Origin: Tissierellia bacterium
Lineage (GTDB): Bacteria; Bacillota; Clostridia; Tissierellales; Tepidimicrobiaceae
Reading direction: 5' to 3'
DNA: 41,584 bases
Assembly (NCBI GenBank): GCA_012728595.1
Contig: JAAYEU010000052.1
Location: 1-41,584, forward strand
Positions within the stretch are counted from its first letter, which is position 1. Every line of letters begins with the position of its first letter. A program made the position numbers and the translations under genes. The notes under the pieces were generated by a model that was not told the DNA's origin, ran no database searches, and saw only the letters and a list, made by a program, of their open reading frames with translations. This document shows, piece by piece, positions 25,052 to 34,114 of this stretch.

Positions 25052-26761
25052 ATGAAAGCCATAGGAACATCAGCAGGAATCGCCCTAGGCAAGGTATTAG
25101 TCTATAAAGAAGCTGAAATCAAGATAGAAAAAAAGACAATAGATGACTTAGAAGGTGAGATTGAGAGATTAGATACTGCCATTGAACAAGGAATTAAGGA
25201 ACTAGAAAATCTTTATGAAGAGACTTTGGAAAATATTGGTGAAGAAGAAGCAGAAATATTCAATGCTCATAAGATGATGATTCAGGATCCAGAATATATT
25301 GATGGCATAAAAGGAAAAATAAAGGAAGAAAAGGTCAATGTAGAATGGGCATTAAAAGAGGTAACAGATCAATATGTAAGCCTATTTGAGAATATAGATG
25401 ATGAATATTTAAGGGAAAGAGCTTTAGACTTAAAGGATATATCCCAGAGACTAATCAGGATACTATACGGGATAGAAGGAAACGACCTAAGAAATATAAA
25501 GGAAGAATCCATAATTGTAGCAGAGGATTTAGTACCTTCTGATACAGCTCAAATGGATAAGGATAAAGTAATAGGAATAGTAACTGAACTTGGTGGAAGG
25601 ACTTCCCACACCTCCATTATGGCAAGGAGTCTAGAAATACCAGCAGTAGCAGGGGTAAAGGATATAACCAATATAGCTAAAAATGGGGATTTTATGATAG
25701 TCGACGGAAGTAAGGGCATTGTTTTAATCAATCCCTCCCAAGATGAGGTAGAATTCTACCAAAGGGAAAAGGAAAAGTATGAAGAATTCAAGCAACAAAC
25801 TAGGCAAATGAAAGGAAAAGAAAGCATCTCTAAAGACGGAGTAAAGGTGGAAATAGCTGCTAATATCGGTACCCCAAAAGATGTAGATAATGTTATAGAA
25901 AATGATGGAGAAGGAGTAGGACTATACAGGACAGAGTTTCTTTATATGGATAACGACCGCTTGCCAACGGAGGATGAACAATTTGAAGCCTATAAGGTTG
26001 TAGCAGAAAGACTGGAAGGAAAACCCATAGTAATAAGAACACTAGATGTAGGCGGGGATAAGGATATACCTTACTTAGAGCTTCCAAAAGAGATGAATCC
26101 ATTCTTAGGCTATAGGGCCATTAGGCTTTGCCTAGATAGAAGGGATATATTCAAAACTCAATTAAGGGCCTTATTAAGGGCTTCTGCCTATGGGAATATT
26201 AAAATAATGTTTCCAATGATATCTAATATACAGGAAGTAAGGGAAGCTAAAAGGATATTGGAAGAAGCCAAGGAAGAATTAAGGAAGGAAAATATCCCCT
26301 TTAATGAGGATATAGAAGTAGGAATAATGGTAGAAATTCCTTCTGTAGCAATTCATTCAGATATTTTTGCAAGAGAAGTAGATTTTTTCAGTATTGGAAC
26401 CAATGATTTAATTCAGTATACATTAGCGGTAGATAGGGGCAACCAAGAGATATCCCACCTCTATAACCAGTACGACCCAGCTGTATTAAGGCTTATAAAG
26501 ATGACTATAGACAATGGGCATAAGGCAGGTATCTGGGTAGGTATGTGTGGTGAGGCAGCAGGAGATGAAAAGCTAATACCCGTACTACTAGGCATGGGAT
26601 TAGACGAGTTTAGTATGAATCCAGCTTCCATATTGAAGGCAAGATATATAATTAGCAACACTTCTAAAAAGGAAGTAGAAGGTATGCTGGATGAAATACT
26701 AAGCTTACCTACTGCAGAAGATGTTGAAAGGTATATAGATGAAAATATAATAGGAAAATAA
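25052..26761 (+). CDS. ptsI: Phosphoenolpyruvate-protein phosphotransferase (enzyme I)
   Basis: Enzyme I takes phosphate from phosphoenolpyruvate and passes it to HPr. The 569-residue protein has the HPr-binding helical domain, then the swivelling phosphohistidine domain with GGRTSHTSIMARSLEIPAV (active His186), and the PEP-binding barrel with EIPSVA, DFFSIGTNDLIQYTLAVDR and the catalytic cysteine in GMCGEAAGD. Length matches the family. It forms a two-gene operon with ptsH. No sugar-specific EII genes are in the window. A hairpin follows. Confidence 0.96.
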   Translation: MKAIGTSAGIALGKVLVYKEAEIKIEKKTIDDLEGEIERLDTAIEQGIKELENLYEETLENIGEEEAEIFNAHKMMIQDPEYIDGIKGKIKEEKVNVEWALKEVTDQYVSLFENIDDEYLRERALDLKDISQRLIRILYGIEGNDLRNIKEESIIVAEDLVPSDTAQMDKDKVIGIVTELGGRTSHTSIMARSLEIPAVAGVKDITNIAKNGDFMIVDGSKGIVLINPSQDEVEFYQREKEKYEEFKQQTRQMKGKESISKDGVKVEIAANIGTPKDVDNVIENDGEGVGLYRTEFLYMDNDRLPTEDEQFEAYKVVAERLEGKPIVIRTLDVGGDKDIPYLELPKEMNPFLGYRAIRLCLDRRDIFKTQLRALLRASAYGNIKIMFPMISNIQEVREAKRILEEAKEELRKENIPFNEDIEVGIMVEIPSVAIHSDIFAREVDFFSIGTNDLIQYTLAVDRGNQEISHLYNQYDPAVLRLIKMTIDNGHKAGIWVGMCGEAAGDEKLIPVLLGMGLDEFSMNPASILKARYIISNTSKKEVEGMLDEILSLPTAEDVERYIDENIIGK

Positions 26762-26769
26762 GGCTACTT

Positions 26770-26800
26770 AAGACCCACTTTTTAGTGGGTCTTATTCTTT
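26770..26800 (+). terminator. Terminator after ptsI
   Basis: Arms AAGACCCACT (26770-26779) and AGTGGGTCTT (26784-26793) are followed by ATTCTTTT, an imperfect T run. Confidence 0.75.
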
Positions 26801-26870
26801 TAAAGCTTTAGGGATTAAAACTTGAATATTTACCAATAATATATTTAACTACATTAATGGAGGGGATATT

Positions 26871-27575
26871 TTGGAACTTAGATTGTTCATAATAGCAATA
26901 ACTCCAGCAATAGACATAATATTTGGCATATACCTAAGCGATAAATACGATAGGGAACCATTAAAAGTGCTGTTATTAACCTATTTATTAGGAGCCCTAA
27001 CCGTAATACCCATAATAATAGTTGAAGAGATACTCCTAAGCTTTAATATCTTTGGTGGTACATTGTCTAACCTTTATACAGCTTTTATAGTAGCAGGATT
27101 TACAGAGGAATTTTTTAAAAGGGAGGTTATTCTAAGAATTCCTTATAAAACTAAATACTTCAATGAAAAGCTAGATGGGATAGTATATGGGGTCTTTTCT
27201 TCCATGGGCTTTGCTACAGTGGAGAATATAGTCTATGTAGTATATAGGTATGCTAACAATCCTCATGTTGGATTATATAGGGGGATTTTTTCCGTTCCTG
27301 CCCATGCAGTTTTTGGAATAACCATGGGGTATTATCTTTCCTTAGCAAAATTTGATACCGATAGAATAAGGGCAAGGAAAAACATGAGAAGGTCTCTTTA
27401 CATGCCTATTCTACTTCATGGAACTTTCAATTTCATATTGATGACTAACATTCCTCAGCTAAGCATATTATTCATTCCCTATGTTATCTATATATGGTGG
27501 ATAAACCAGCGTAAGTTGAGCAAATTCATATATGATTCTAGGCATAGGATAATAGACATTGAAAGGGAGGAATAA
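26871..27575 (+). CDS. PrsW-family intramembrane protease
   Basis: This is a membrane glutamic-type protease of the PrsW/Abi (CPBP-like) group; the Bacillus member cleaves the anti-sigma factor RsiW, and clostridial relatives exist. The 234 residues have about six to seven membrane segments and the motifs FTEEFFKRE (paired Glu), FATVENIVYV and PAHAVFGITMGY, plus a late LLHGTFNF histidine. The TTG start at 26871 follows GGAGGGG (26859-26865). No anti-sigma or sigma factor gene lies nearby, so its substrate is unknown. It stands alone, in the same direction as its neighbours. Confidence 0.85.
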   Translation: MELRLFIIAITPAIDIIFGIYLSDKYDREPLKVLLLTYLLGALTVIPIIIVEEILLSFNIFGGTLSNLYTAFIVAGFTEEFFKREVILRIPYKTKYFNEKLDGIVYGVFSSMGFATVENIVYVVYRYANNPHVGLYRGIFSVPAHAVFGITMGYYLSLAKFDTDRIRARKNMRRSLYMPILLHGTFNFILMTNIPQLSILFIPYVIYIWWINQRKLSKFIYDSRHRIIDIEREE

Positions 27576-27638
27576 TTGGTTGAAATTTCCTCCTGTTAAT
27601 TATAAAATGTAAATACAATAAAAGAAATGGGGATAGTC

Positions 27639-28874
27639 ATGAATAGAAGAAATATTTTTATTTTATTAATCTTTTTAGTTTTTGTTTTTTTCTTAATTAC
27701 TAATAGTGCTCTTTTTAATCCAAGCCATATTTCTAATAGGACAAGCTTTGATGATCAGGAAATTTTAATCAAAACATTAGAAGTTGAAAAAAGTGAAACT
27801 ATTGAAGAGATGGAGGAAACAGAAGCAATAGAAGAAAAAACATCTACTTTAAGCCTTTTAGCTGTAGGGGATATAATGTTTCATATGCCTCAGATAAAGT
27901 CAGCCTATATTCTAGAAGATGGGACTTACGATTTTAAGGATGTATTTAAATATGTAAAAAAGTATATAGAGTCTGCAGATATATCCATAGCCAATTTGGA
28001 GACGGTAGTAGCTGGTAATGACAAAGGTTTTTTCGGATATCCCACCTTTAATTCTCCCCAAGAAACCTTAGAGGCCATTAAGTATGCAGGCTTTGATATC
28101 CTTGTAACTGCTAACAACCATGCCTTAGACCAGGGAAAGGAAGGCCTATTAAATACCATAGACTTTATAGAAAAGGAAGGTATGAAAAATATTGGCACCA
28201 ACAAAAAGCCGGATAACCAAATATTGATTGAAAGGATAAATGATATAGAAGTAGCTCTACTAGCCTACTCCTACGGTTTTAATGGTTTAGACTATACTTT
28301 GACTGAGGAAGAATTTTCCTATATGGTCAATAGGATAGATGAGGATAGGATTAAAGAAGACATATTAAAGGCAAAAGATATGGGCTCAGATGTAATAGTA
28401 GCCTATATCCATTGGGGCAATGAGTATGAAAGGGAACCTTCTGATTTCCAGCTGGAACTGGGAAGGAAAATGGTAGAATGGGGGGCCAATATAATTTTAG
28501 GCAGCCATCCTCATGTGATACAGAGGTCTGAAATTATAGAATACGATGGAAGGGATAACTTCATCATCTATTCTATGGGGAATTTTTTATCCAATCAGAG
28601 GGAAGAAAATATAAATACTAAGTATGTAGAAGATGGAGTAATGGTTAAAATCCAGATTGAGAAGGATTTTGTTAAAGATGAAACCCATATTAAGGAAATC
28701 ACCTATGTACCCACTTGGGTTAGAAGATATAATGATGGAAAAATGAAATATGAGATAATTCCTATTGAAGACTTTCTTCAAGATGAGGCTCTATATTCTA
28801 CCATTTATGAAAAGGAAAGAAAGAGGATAGAGGAGTCTTATCATAGCACACTGGAAATAATGGCACAAAATTAA
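27639..28874 (+). CDS. CapA/YwtB-family membrane-anchored metallophosphatase-like protein
   Basis: The protein belongs to the CapA family, named for poly-gamma-glutamate synthesis but widespread where no such capsule is known. Residues about 5-23 form one membrane anchor, then an acidic Glu-rich linker (about 45-70). The calcineurin-like domain follows with AVGDIMFH, NLETVVAG, TANNHALDQG, YIHWGNEYE and GSHPHVIQ. ATG 27639 is chosen because GGGGATA lies just before it; an in-frame ATG at 27627 has no ribosome site. No capB or capC genes accompany it, so the glutamate-polymer role is doubtful; a wall or surface phosphatase role is as likely. Confidence 0.86.
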   Translation: MNRRNIFILLIFLVFVFFLITNSALFNPSHISNRTSFDDQEILIKTLEVEKSETIEEMEETEAIEEKTSTLSLLAVGDIMFHMPQIKSAYILEDGTYDFKDVFKYVKKYIESADISIANLETVVAGNDKGFFGYPTFNSPQETLEAIKYAGFDILVTANNHALDQGKEGLLNTIDFIEKEGMKNIGTNKKPDNQILIERINDIEVALLAYSYGFNGLDYTLTEEEFSYMVNRIDEDRIKEDILKAKDMGSDVIVAYIHWGNEYEREPSDFQLELGRKMVEWGANIILGSHPHVIQRSEIIEYDGRDNFIIYSMGNFLSNQREENINTKYVEDGVMVKIQIEKDFVKDETHIKEITYVPTWVRRYNDGKMKYEIIPIEDFLQDEALYSTIYEKERKRIEESYHSTLEIMAQN

Positions 28875-28918
28875 CTAAATTCTGAATATAATTACATTTT
28901 TTATTTATTGTTATTTGG

Positions 28919-28947
28919 TTCAAAAGCCTATATATTTGTTATATAAT
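28919..28947 (+). promoter_or_regulatory. Sigma-A promoter of the cdaA operon
   Basis: TTCAAA (28919-28924), 17 bases, then TATAAT (28942-28947). It lies about 40 bases before the cdaA start. No other clear promoter was seen until the terminator at 37433. Confidence 0.55.
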
Positions 28948-28986
28948 AGTAATGGATGATAAAATCTAATGAAGGTGTGGTAGCCC

Positions 28987-29817
28987 TTGGAATTTATAAG
29001 AGGATTATTCGTTAATTTAAGAGTGAAAGATATAATTGATATATTAATAGTAGCTACAGCTTTTTATAAGCTTTTCCAGCTAATAAGAGAGACTAGAGCG
29101 GAACAGTTGACTAAAGGAATTTTAGCACTATTTGTCTTTACTAAAGTAAGTGAATGGCTTCAATTATATACGGTATTCTGGATATTAGAAAAGACCATGA
29201 CTGTGGGAATATTAGCTCTAATAATAGTTTTTCAACCGGAATTGAGAAGAGCTTTAGAATATATAGGAAGAAGCAATTTCTTTACCAAGTCTTTTATGGA
29301 GGTAAAGGATGAAAGTTTAAGCCAGTTGGTAGAAGAAATTGTAGAAGCTGTAGCCTCCCTTTCCAGACAAAAAATTGGTGCTCTCATCGTTATAGAGAGG
29401 GCTACAGGCTTAAGCGAGATAGTAGAAACTGGCACCAGAATTGATGGAATTGTATCAAGTGACCTTCTTATTAATATATTTATTCCAAATACTCCCCTTC
29501 ACGATGGCGCAGTAATTATAAAAGAGGATATGATAAAGGCTGCAGGGTGTTTTTTACCATTGACGGAAAACACTTCCCTTAGCAAGGATTTGGGTACTAG
29601 GCATAGGGCAGCCCTTGGGATATCGGAAAAATCTGATAGTCTTTCCATAATAGTTTCAGAAGAGACAGGAGCTATTTCCATTGCTGAAAATGGCAGTTTG
29701 GCTAGATATCTAGATACTAAGACTTTAAGGCAGATATTGATGGACATGTATAAGCCTAAAGACCAAAAACCAACTTTTTTTGCAAGATGGAGGCGTAAAG
29801 ATGAGCAAAGAGAATAA
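28987..29817 (+). CDS. cdaA: Diadenylate cyclase CdaA (c-di-AMP synthase)
   Basis: CdaA makes cyclic di-AMP from two ATP at the membrane. The 276-residue protein has three N-terminal membrane segments (about 13-85), then the DisA_N catalytic domain with both signature motifs, LHDGAVII and GTRHRAALG. The TTG start at 28987 is supported by GAAGGTGTGG before it. It overlaps cdaR by 17 bases, the standard cdaA-cdaR pairing. In Bacillus the pair is followed by glmM; here it is followed by butyrate kinase instead. A c-di-AMP riboswitch lies at 37761-37880 in the same window. Confidence 0.95.
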   Translation: MEFIRGLFVNLRVKDIIDILIVATAFYKLFQLIRETRAEQLTKGILALFVFTKVSEWLQLYTVFWILEKTMTVGILALIIVFQPELRRALEYIGRSNFFTKSFMEVKDESLSQLVEEIVEAVASLSRQKIGALIVIERATGLSEIVETGTRIDGIVSSDLLINIFIPNTPLHDGAVIIKEDMIKAAGCFLPLTENTSLSKDLGTRHRAALGISEKSDSLSIIVSEETGAISIAENGSLARYLDTKTLRQILMDMYKPKDQKPTFFARWRRKDEQRE

Positions 29818-31015
29818 GAATGATCTTACCCTGAAAATCTTTGCTTTAATAATAGCTATCATTCTATGGAGCTATGTTATGAGTGAAGTAAACCCACCTT
29901 TTGAAAATGAATTTAAAAATATAGATGTTAGGTATGTAAATGAAAGGGCTTTAGAAAGACAGGGCTTGGTAATAATGGAGCCACAAAACGCCAGCGTTAG
30001 GGTGACTATTTCTGGTAGAAGATCAGAGGTCTTAAAGGTAAGCAGTAAGGATATTATAGCCCAGGTAGATTTAAGCGGTTATTCTGAAGGAGAACAGAAG
30101 GTTCCCGTATACGTTCAGGTACCAGATGATGTGAAATTGGTAGATTATAGCCCTAAGGAGATACTATTTAAATTTGATAAGATAATAAGTAAGAGTAGTC
30201 CTGTAGTAGTTGAAACTCAAGGCAATCTACCTCAAGGCTATGTGCTTGGAAGTCCTATAATTAAGCCTCAATCAATCTATATAGAAGGTCCTAGAAGCTG
30301 GGTTAACCAAGTGGATAAGGCTGTGGCCTTTGTTGATATTACCGGTAAGACGGAGGATATTCATACAACTGAGTCCATTAAAATTGTAGATGATCAAGGG
30401 AACCCTGTAAGAGGGGTAAGCGTAGAACAGAATGTTGTGGACATATCCATTCCTGTATATCGAGTTAAGAAGGTGCCCGTAGAACTGCAAACTGAAAATC
30501 AATTACCCGATAATTATGAAATAGTAGACATAAACATAAATCCAAGCACCATTGAAATAAAGGGTAAACAGGAAGATTTAGCAGGGGTTAATGTTATAAA
30601 AACTAAACCCATAGACATTAATACTTTGATAGACAACAGAAATGTTCCTGTGGAACTGGATTTGCCCGAAGGAGTAAGCCTAGTAAATCCAGACTTAAAG
30701 GTGACCATAACATTGAATATAGATGAAATAAAATCTAGAACTTTCAACTATACTTTAGCTGATGTGGACATTGTTAACCTAGACTCTGCCCTTAGGCTAG
30801 ATGAAAATGATTTGAATAAGTCTATAACCCTCATTCTGGAGGGAAGTGGCACAAAAATAGATTTAATGGATAAGGAAGATATAAAATTGAAATTAGACCT
30901 GCAGGGCTTTGAACAAGGAAGTCATAGGGTAGATGTTGAAGTTTTAGTCGAAGAAGGGATTGAAATAATACGTATAATTCCTGAAAGCCTAGATATTACA
31001 CTAATTCAAGATTAG
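29801..31015 (+). CDS. cdaR: CdaR, YbbR-domain regulator of diadenylate cyclase
   Basis: CdaR is a membrane-anchored extracytoplasmic protein that modulates CdaA. The 404 residues start with one membrane helix (LTLKIFALIIAIILWSYVM), followed by tandem YbbR domains of about 85 residues, each with a pattern like VRVTISGRRSEV, IYIEGPRSWV or IEIKGKQEDL. ATG 29801 follows GGAGGCG and lies in the end of cdaA; an earlier in-frame TTG is less likely. The next gene begins nine bases after its stop, with a GGAGG site, so the cda genes appear to share a transcript with the butyrate kinase cluster. Confidence 0.93.
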   Translation: MSKENKNDLTLKIFALIIAIILWSYVMSEVNPPFENEFKNIDVRYVNERALERQGLVIMEPQNASVRVTISGRRSEVLKVSSKDIIAQVDLSGYSEGEQKVPVYVQVPDDVKLVDYSPKEILFKFDKIISKSSPVVVETQGNLPQGYVLGSPIIKPQSIYIEGPRSWVNQVDKAVAFVDITGKTEDIHTTESIKIVDDQGNPVRGVSVEQNVVDISIPVYRVKKVPVELQTENQLPDNYEIVDININPSTIEIKGKQEDLAGVNVIKTKPIDINTLIDNRNVPVELDLPEGVSLVNPDLKVTITLNIDEIKSRTFNYTLADVDIVNLDSALRLDENDLNKSITLILEGSGTKIDLMDKEDIKLKLDLQGFEQGSHRVDVEVLVEEGIEIIRIIPESLDITLIQD

Positions 31016-31024
31016 GAGGTAAAA

Positions 31025-32110
31025 ATGGAGAGAAAATATGTTTTGGTCATCAATCCTGGTTCCACTTCTACTAAAGTAGCCTTATATGATCAAGAGTTTG
31101 AAGTAAAATCCAATAAACTAGAGCATAGCCAAGATGAATTAGCTAAATACAATAGCGTTTTAGACCAATATGAGTATAGGCTCAACCTAATTAACAATTG
31201 GCTGAAGAAGGAGAATATCCAAACTAGTAGCCTAAAAGCCGTAGTGGGCAGAGGAGGATTACTAAGGCCAATTCCTGGTGGGACCTACTTAGTTACAGAT
31301 AAGATGTTAGAAGATTTGAGATTGGGTATTGGTGGAGAACATGCTGCTAACCTAGGAGGGATTCTTGCTAGAGGAATAGCTGATAAGGAAAATATTAATT
31401 CCTATATAGTAGACCCCGTATCGGTAGATGAATTTGAAGAAGTAGCGAGAATCTCTGGTTTAAACTTAATCGAGAGGAAATCCTTAATCCATGCTTTGAA
31501 TATTAAGGCAGTCTCTCACAGAAGGGCAGAAGAGTTAAACAAGGATTTAGATGAATTGAACCTAATCGTTGCCCATTTGGGAGGGGGAATTTCCGTAGCA
31601 CCATTGGAAAAAGGACGTATGATAGATGTAAATAATGCCAGTGAAATGGGACCCTTTTCACCAGAAAGGACTGGAAGCCTCCCTGTAGGAGATTTAATAA
31701 GGATGTGTTACTCCGGTAAGTATAGCTATGAAGATATGAAGAAAAAAATAAAGGGGAAAGGAGGACTTATGTCCTATCTAGGCACCATAGACGCTAGAGA
31801 AGTAGAAAAGAGGATTGAAGCAGGAGACGAATATGCAAAACTAGTATATGATGCCATGATATACCAGATAGGCAAGGAAATAGGAGCTGCTGCCACAGTT
31901 CTTAAAGGGGAAGTAGACGATATCATTTTAACTGGTGGACTAGCTTATTCCAATTATATAGTTGAAAAGGTAAAGGAGATGGTTTCCTTTATAGGACCTA
32001 TAGTAGTATATCCTGGTGAGGATGAAATGGGAGCTTTAAATAAAGGAGTATTAAGGGTTATAAAGGGTGAAGAGAAAGCTAAAATATATGAAGATGAGGT
32101 GATAAGATGA
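31025..32110 (+). CDS. buk: Butyrate kinase (first copy)
   Basis: This enzyme converts butyryl or branched acyl phosphate plus ADP to the acid plus ATP. It is a 361-residue member of the acetate/butyrate kinase (ASKHA) family with INPGSTSTKVAL at the N terminus, GRGGLLRPIPGGTY, the catalytic-site HLGGGISVA, and the ILTGGLAYS adenosine motif. Genome-level names vary; butyrate kinase fits better than acetate kinase by length and by GRGG. The start has GGAGG nine bases upstream. Its end overlaps ptb by four bases. A second copy lies 3' of ptb. Confidence 0.94.
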   Translation: MERKYVLVINPGSTSTKVALYDQEFEVKSNKLEHSQDELAKYNSVLDQYEYRLNLINNWLKKENIQTSSLKAVVGRGGLLRPIPGGTYLVTDKMLEDLRLGIGGEHAANLGGILARGIADKENINSYIVDPVSVDEFEEVARISGLNLIERKSLIHALNIKAVSHRRAEELNKDLDELNLIVAHLGGGISVAPLEKGRMIDVNNASEMGPFSPERTGSLPVGDLIRMCYSGKYSYEDMKKKIKGKGGLMSYLGTIDAREVEKRIEAGDEYAKLVYDAMIYQIGKEIGAAATVLKGEVDDIILTGGLAYSNYIVEKVKEMVSFIGPIVVYPGEDEMGALNKGVLRVIKGEEKAKIYEDEVIR

Positions 32111-33003
32111 TCAAGTCTTTTGAAGATTTAAAGCTATTGGCTCAAAAAAAGGACAAAAAAAGACTGGCTGTTGCAGCTGCTGAGGACAAACCCGTATTGG
32201 AAGCTGTAAAGGCAGCAGTGGATTTAGGTATAGTAGAGCCAATACTGGTAGGAGATGAGGAAAAAATCATTGAAATAAGCCACCAAATCGGTTTAGATCT
32301 ATCGAAAGCTGAGATAATCGATGAAAAGGACAAGGTATCTGCTGCAAGAGAAGCTACAAGATTGGTAAGTAGCAATCAAGCCCATATACTTATGAAGGGT
32401 TTGGTGGATACTTCCATTATTATGAAGCAGGTATTGGATAAGGAAATAGGTCTTAGAACTGGAAATATAATTAGCCATGCAGCTGTATTCCATGTGGATA
32501 CATATCATAAGATTTTTATTGTAACGGATGCAGCTATGAATATAAGTCCCGATTTAAATCAAAAGAAGGCAATAATAGAAAACTCTGTAAGATTAGCCCA
32601 TTCCTTAGGACTAGAAAAACCAAAGGTAGCTGTTATTGCGGCTAAGGAAAAGGTTTCCACAAAGATGGAAGCAACAGTCCATGCTCAGGAATTATCCAAT
32701 ATGAATAAGGAGGGCTTAATTGAAGGCTGTATAGTGGAAGGGCCTTTTGCCTTGGATAACGCTATCTCTAAAGAGGCCGCAGAACATAAGGGAATAGAAT
32801 CTACTGTAGCTGGAGATGCAGACATATTATTAGTACCCCATATAGATGCTGGTAATGTATTATATAAAGCCTTAACTTTCTTAGCTGGGGCTAAGAGTGC
32901 AGGTATAATTTTAGGGGCTAAGGCTCCTATTGTCCTGACATCAAGGGCGGACAAGCAGGAAGCTAAGTTACACTCTATAATACTAGGAGTAATGTTAACA
33001 TAA
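32107..33003 (+). CDS. ptb: Phosphate butyryltransferase
   Basis: This enzyme exchanges CoA for phosphate on butyryl-CoA or branched acyl-CoA. The 298 residues match the phosphate acetyl/butyryltransferase family: KRLAVAAAEDKPVLEAV at the start, HILMKGLVDTS, the TDAAMNISPDL core, and PHIDAGNVLYKAL. It overlaps the first buk by four bases and is followed 19 bases later by the second. With buk it forms the acyl-CoA to acid and ATP branch that makes energy from 2-oxoacids. Confidence 0.95.
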   Translation: MIKSFEDLKLLAQKKDKKRLAVAAAEDKPVLEAVKAAVDLGIVEPILVGDEEKIIEISHQIGLDLSKAEIIDEKDKVSAAREATRLVSSNQAHILMKGLVDTSIIMKQVLDKEIGLRTGNIISHAAVFHVDTYHKIFIVTDAAMNISPDLNQKKAIIENSVRLAHSLGLEKPKVAVIAAKEKVSTKMEATVHAQELSNMNKEGLIEGCIVEGPFALDNAISKEAAEHKGIESTVAGDADILLVPHIDAGNVLYKALTFLAGAKSAGIILGAKAPIVLTSRADKQEAKLHSIILGVMLT

Positions 33004-33022
33004 AAATAGAGGAGGATATTAG

Positions 33023-34099
33023 ATGGCAGCAGAGTTCAGATTATTAATTATAAATCCAGGCTCAACTTCTACTAAGATTGCAGTATTTGATGATGAAAAC
33101 ATGGTATTTGAAAAGACCTTAAGGCATTCCGTAGAAGAACTATCTCAATATAACACTATCACCGATCAAATTGATTTTAGGAAGGAAATCATATTAAAGA
33201 ATTTGGAAGAAAGTCAAATTCCTATAGATTCCATATCGGCAATTGTAGGAAGGGGAGGATTGTTAAAACCAATTCCAGGCGGTACTTATAAGGTGAATGA
33301 AAAGATGGTAATGGATTTAAGGAATAGAACTTATGGGGAACACGCTTCAAACCTGGGAGGCATTATTGCCTATGAGATTAGTAAAGGTATTGGCGTTGAA
33401 GCCTTTATAGTAGACCCCGTTGTGGTAGATGAATTACAGGATGTAGCCAGAATTTCAGGATTAAAGGAAATAGAAAGAAAAAGTATATTCCACGCCTTAA
33501 ACCAAAAAGCAGTTGCTAGAAGGCATGCAAAACTTCAAGGAAAGGCCTATGAGGATATGAATTTAATAGTTGTCCACTTGGGAGGGGGCGTATCCATAGG
33601 TGCTCATAAAAAGGGAAGGGTAATAGATGTAGCCAATGCCTTAGATGGCGATGGACCTTTTTCTCCAGAAAGGTCAGGAGGACTTCCTGTTGGAGATTTG
33701 ATTAAACTTTGTTATTCAGGGAAATACAGCTACGAAGAGATGAAAAGCCTGATAGTAGGAAAGGGAGGTATGGTTTCCTATCTAAGCACCAATAATGCCA
33801 TGGAAGTATGTGATAGGATAGAAGCAGGGGATGAATATGCTAAATCCATCTATTATGCTATGGCCTATCAGATAGCTAAGGAGATAGGAAGCTGTGCAGC
33901 GGTATTAAAGGGAGAAGTAGATGGAATCTTACTAACTGGTGGAATAGCCCATGATGAAATGTTTACAGCATGGATTGAAGAAAGGGTAAACTTTATATCC
34001 AAGGTATACATCTATCCTGGAGAAGATGAACTAATGGCTTTAGCAGAAGGTGGGCTAAGAGTCTTAAGAGGAGAGGAAAAGGCAAAAGAATATAATTAG
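33023..34099 (+). CDS. buk: Butyrate kinase (second copy)
   Basis: This is a second ASKHA-family acyl kinase of 358 residues, with INPGSTSTKIAVF, GRGGLLKPIPGGTY, HLGGGVSIGAH and LLTGGIAHD. It is clearly homologous to the first copy along its full length but diverged at many positions, so it is not a recent duplication. The two copies may prefer different acyl phosphates, for example straight and branched. An AGGAGG site precedes the ATG. Confidence 0.93.
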   Translation: MAAEFRLLIINPGSTSTKIAVFDDENMVFEKTLRHSVEELSQYNTITDQIDFRKEIILKNLEESQIPIDSISAIVGRGGLLKPIPGGTYKVNEKMVMDLRNRTYGEHASNLGGIIAYEISKGIGVEAFIVDPVVVDELQDVARISGLKEIERKSIFHALNQKAVARRHAKLQGKAYEDMNLIVVHLGGGVSIGAHKKGRVIDVANALDGDGPFSPERSGGLPVGDLIKLCYSGKYSYEEMKSLIVGKGGMVSYLSTNNAMEVCDRIEAGDEYAKSIYYAMAYQIAKEIGSCAAVLKGEVDGILLTGGIAHDEMFTAWIEERVNFISKVYIYPGEDELMALAEGGLRVLRGEEKAKEYN

Positions 34100-34114
34100 A
34101 ATTAGGTGAAAAAG

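Noticed and set aside
27566-27593. Hairpin GGAGGAA/TTCCTCC after the PrsW-like gene as a terminator
   Set aside because: The stem is only seven pairs, lies partly in the coding end, and has no T run.
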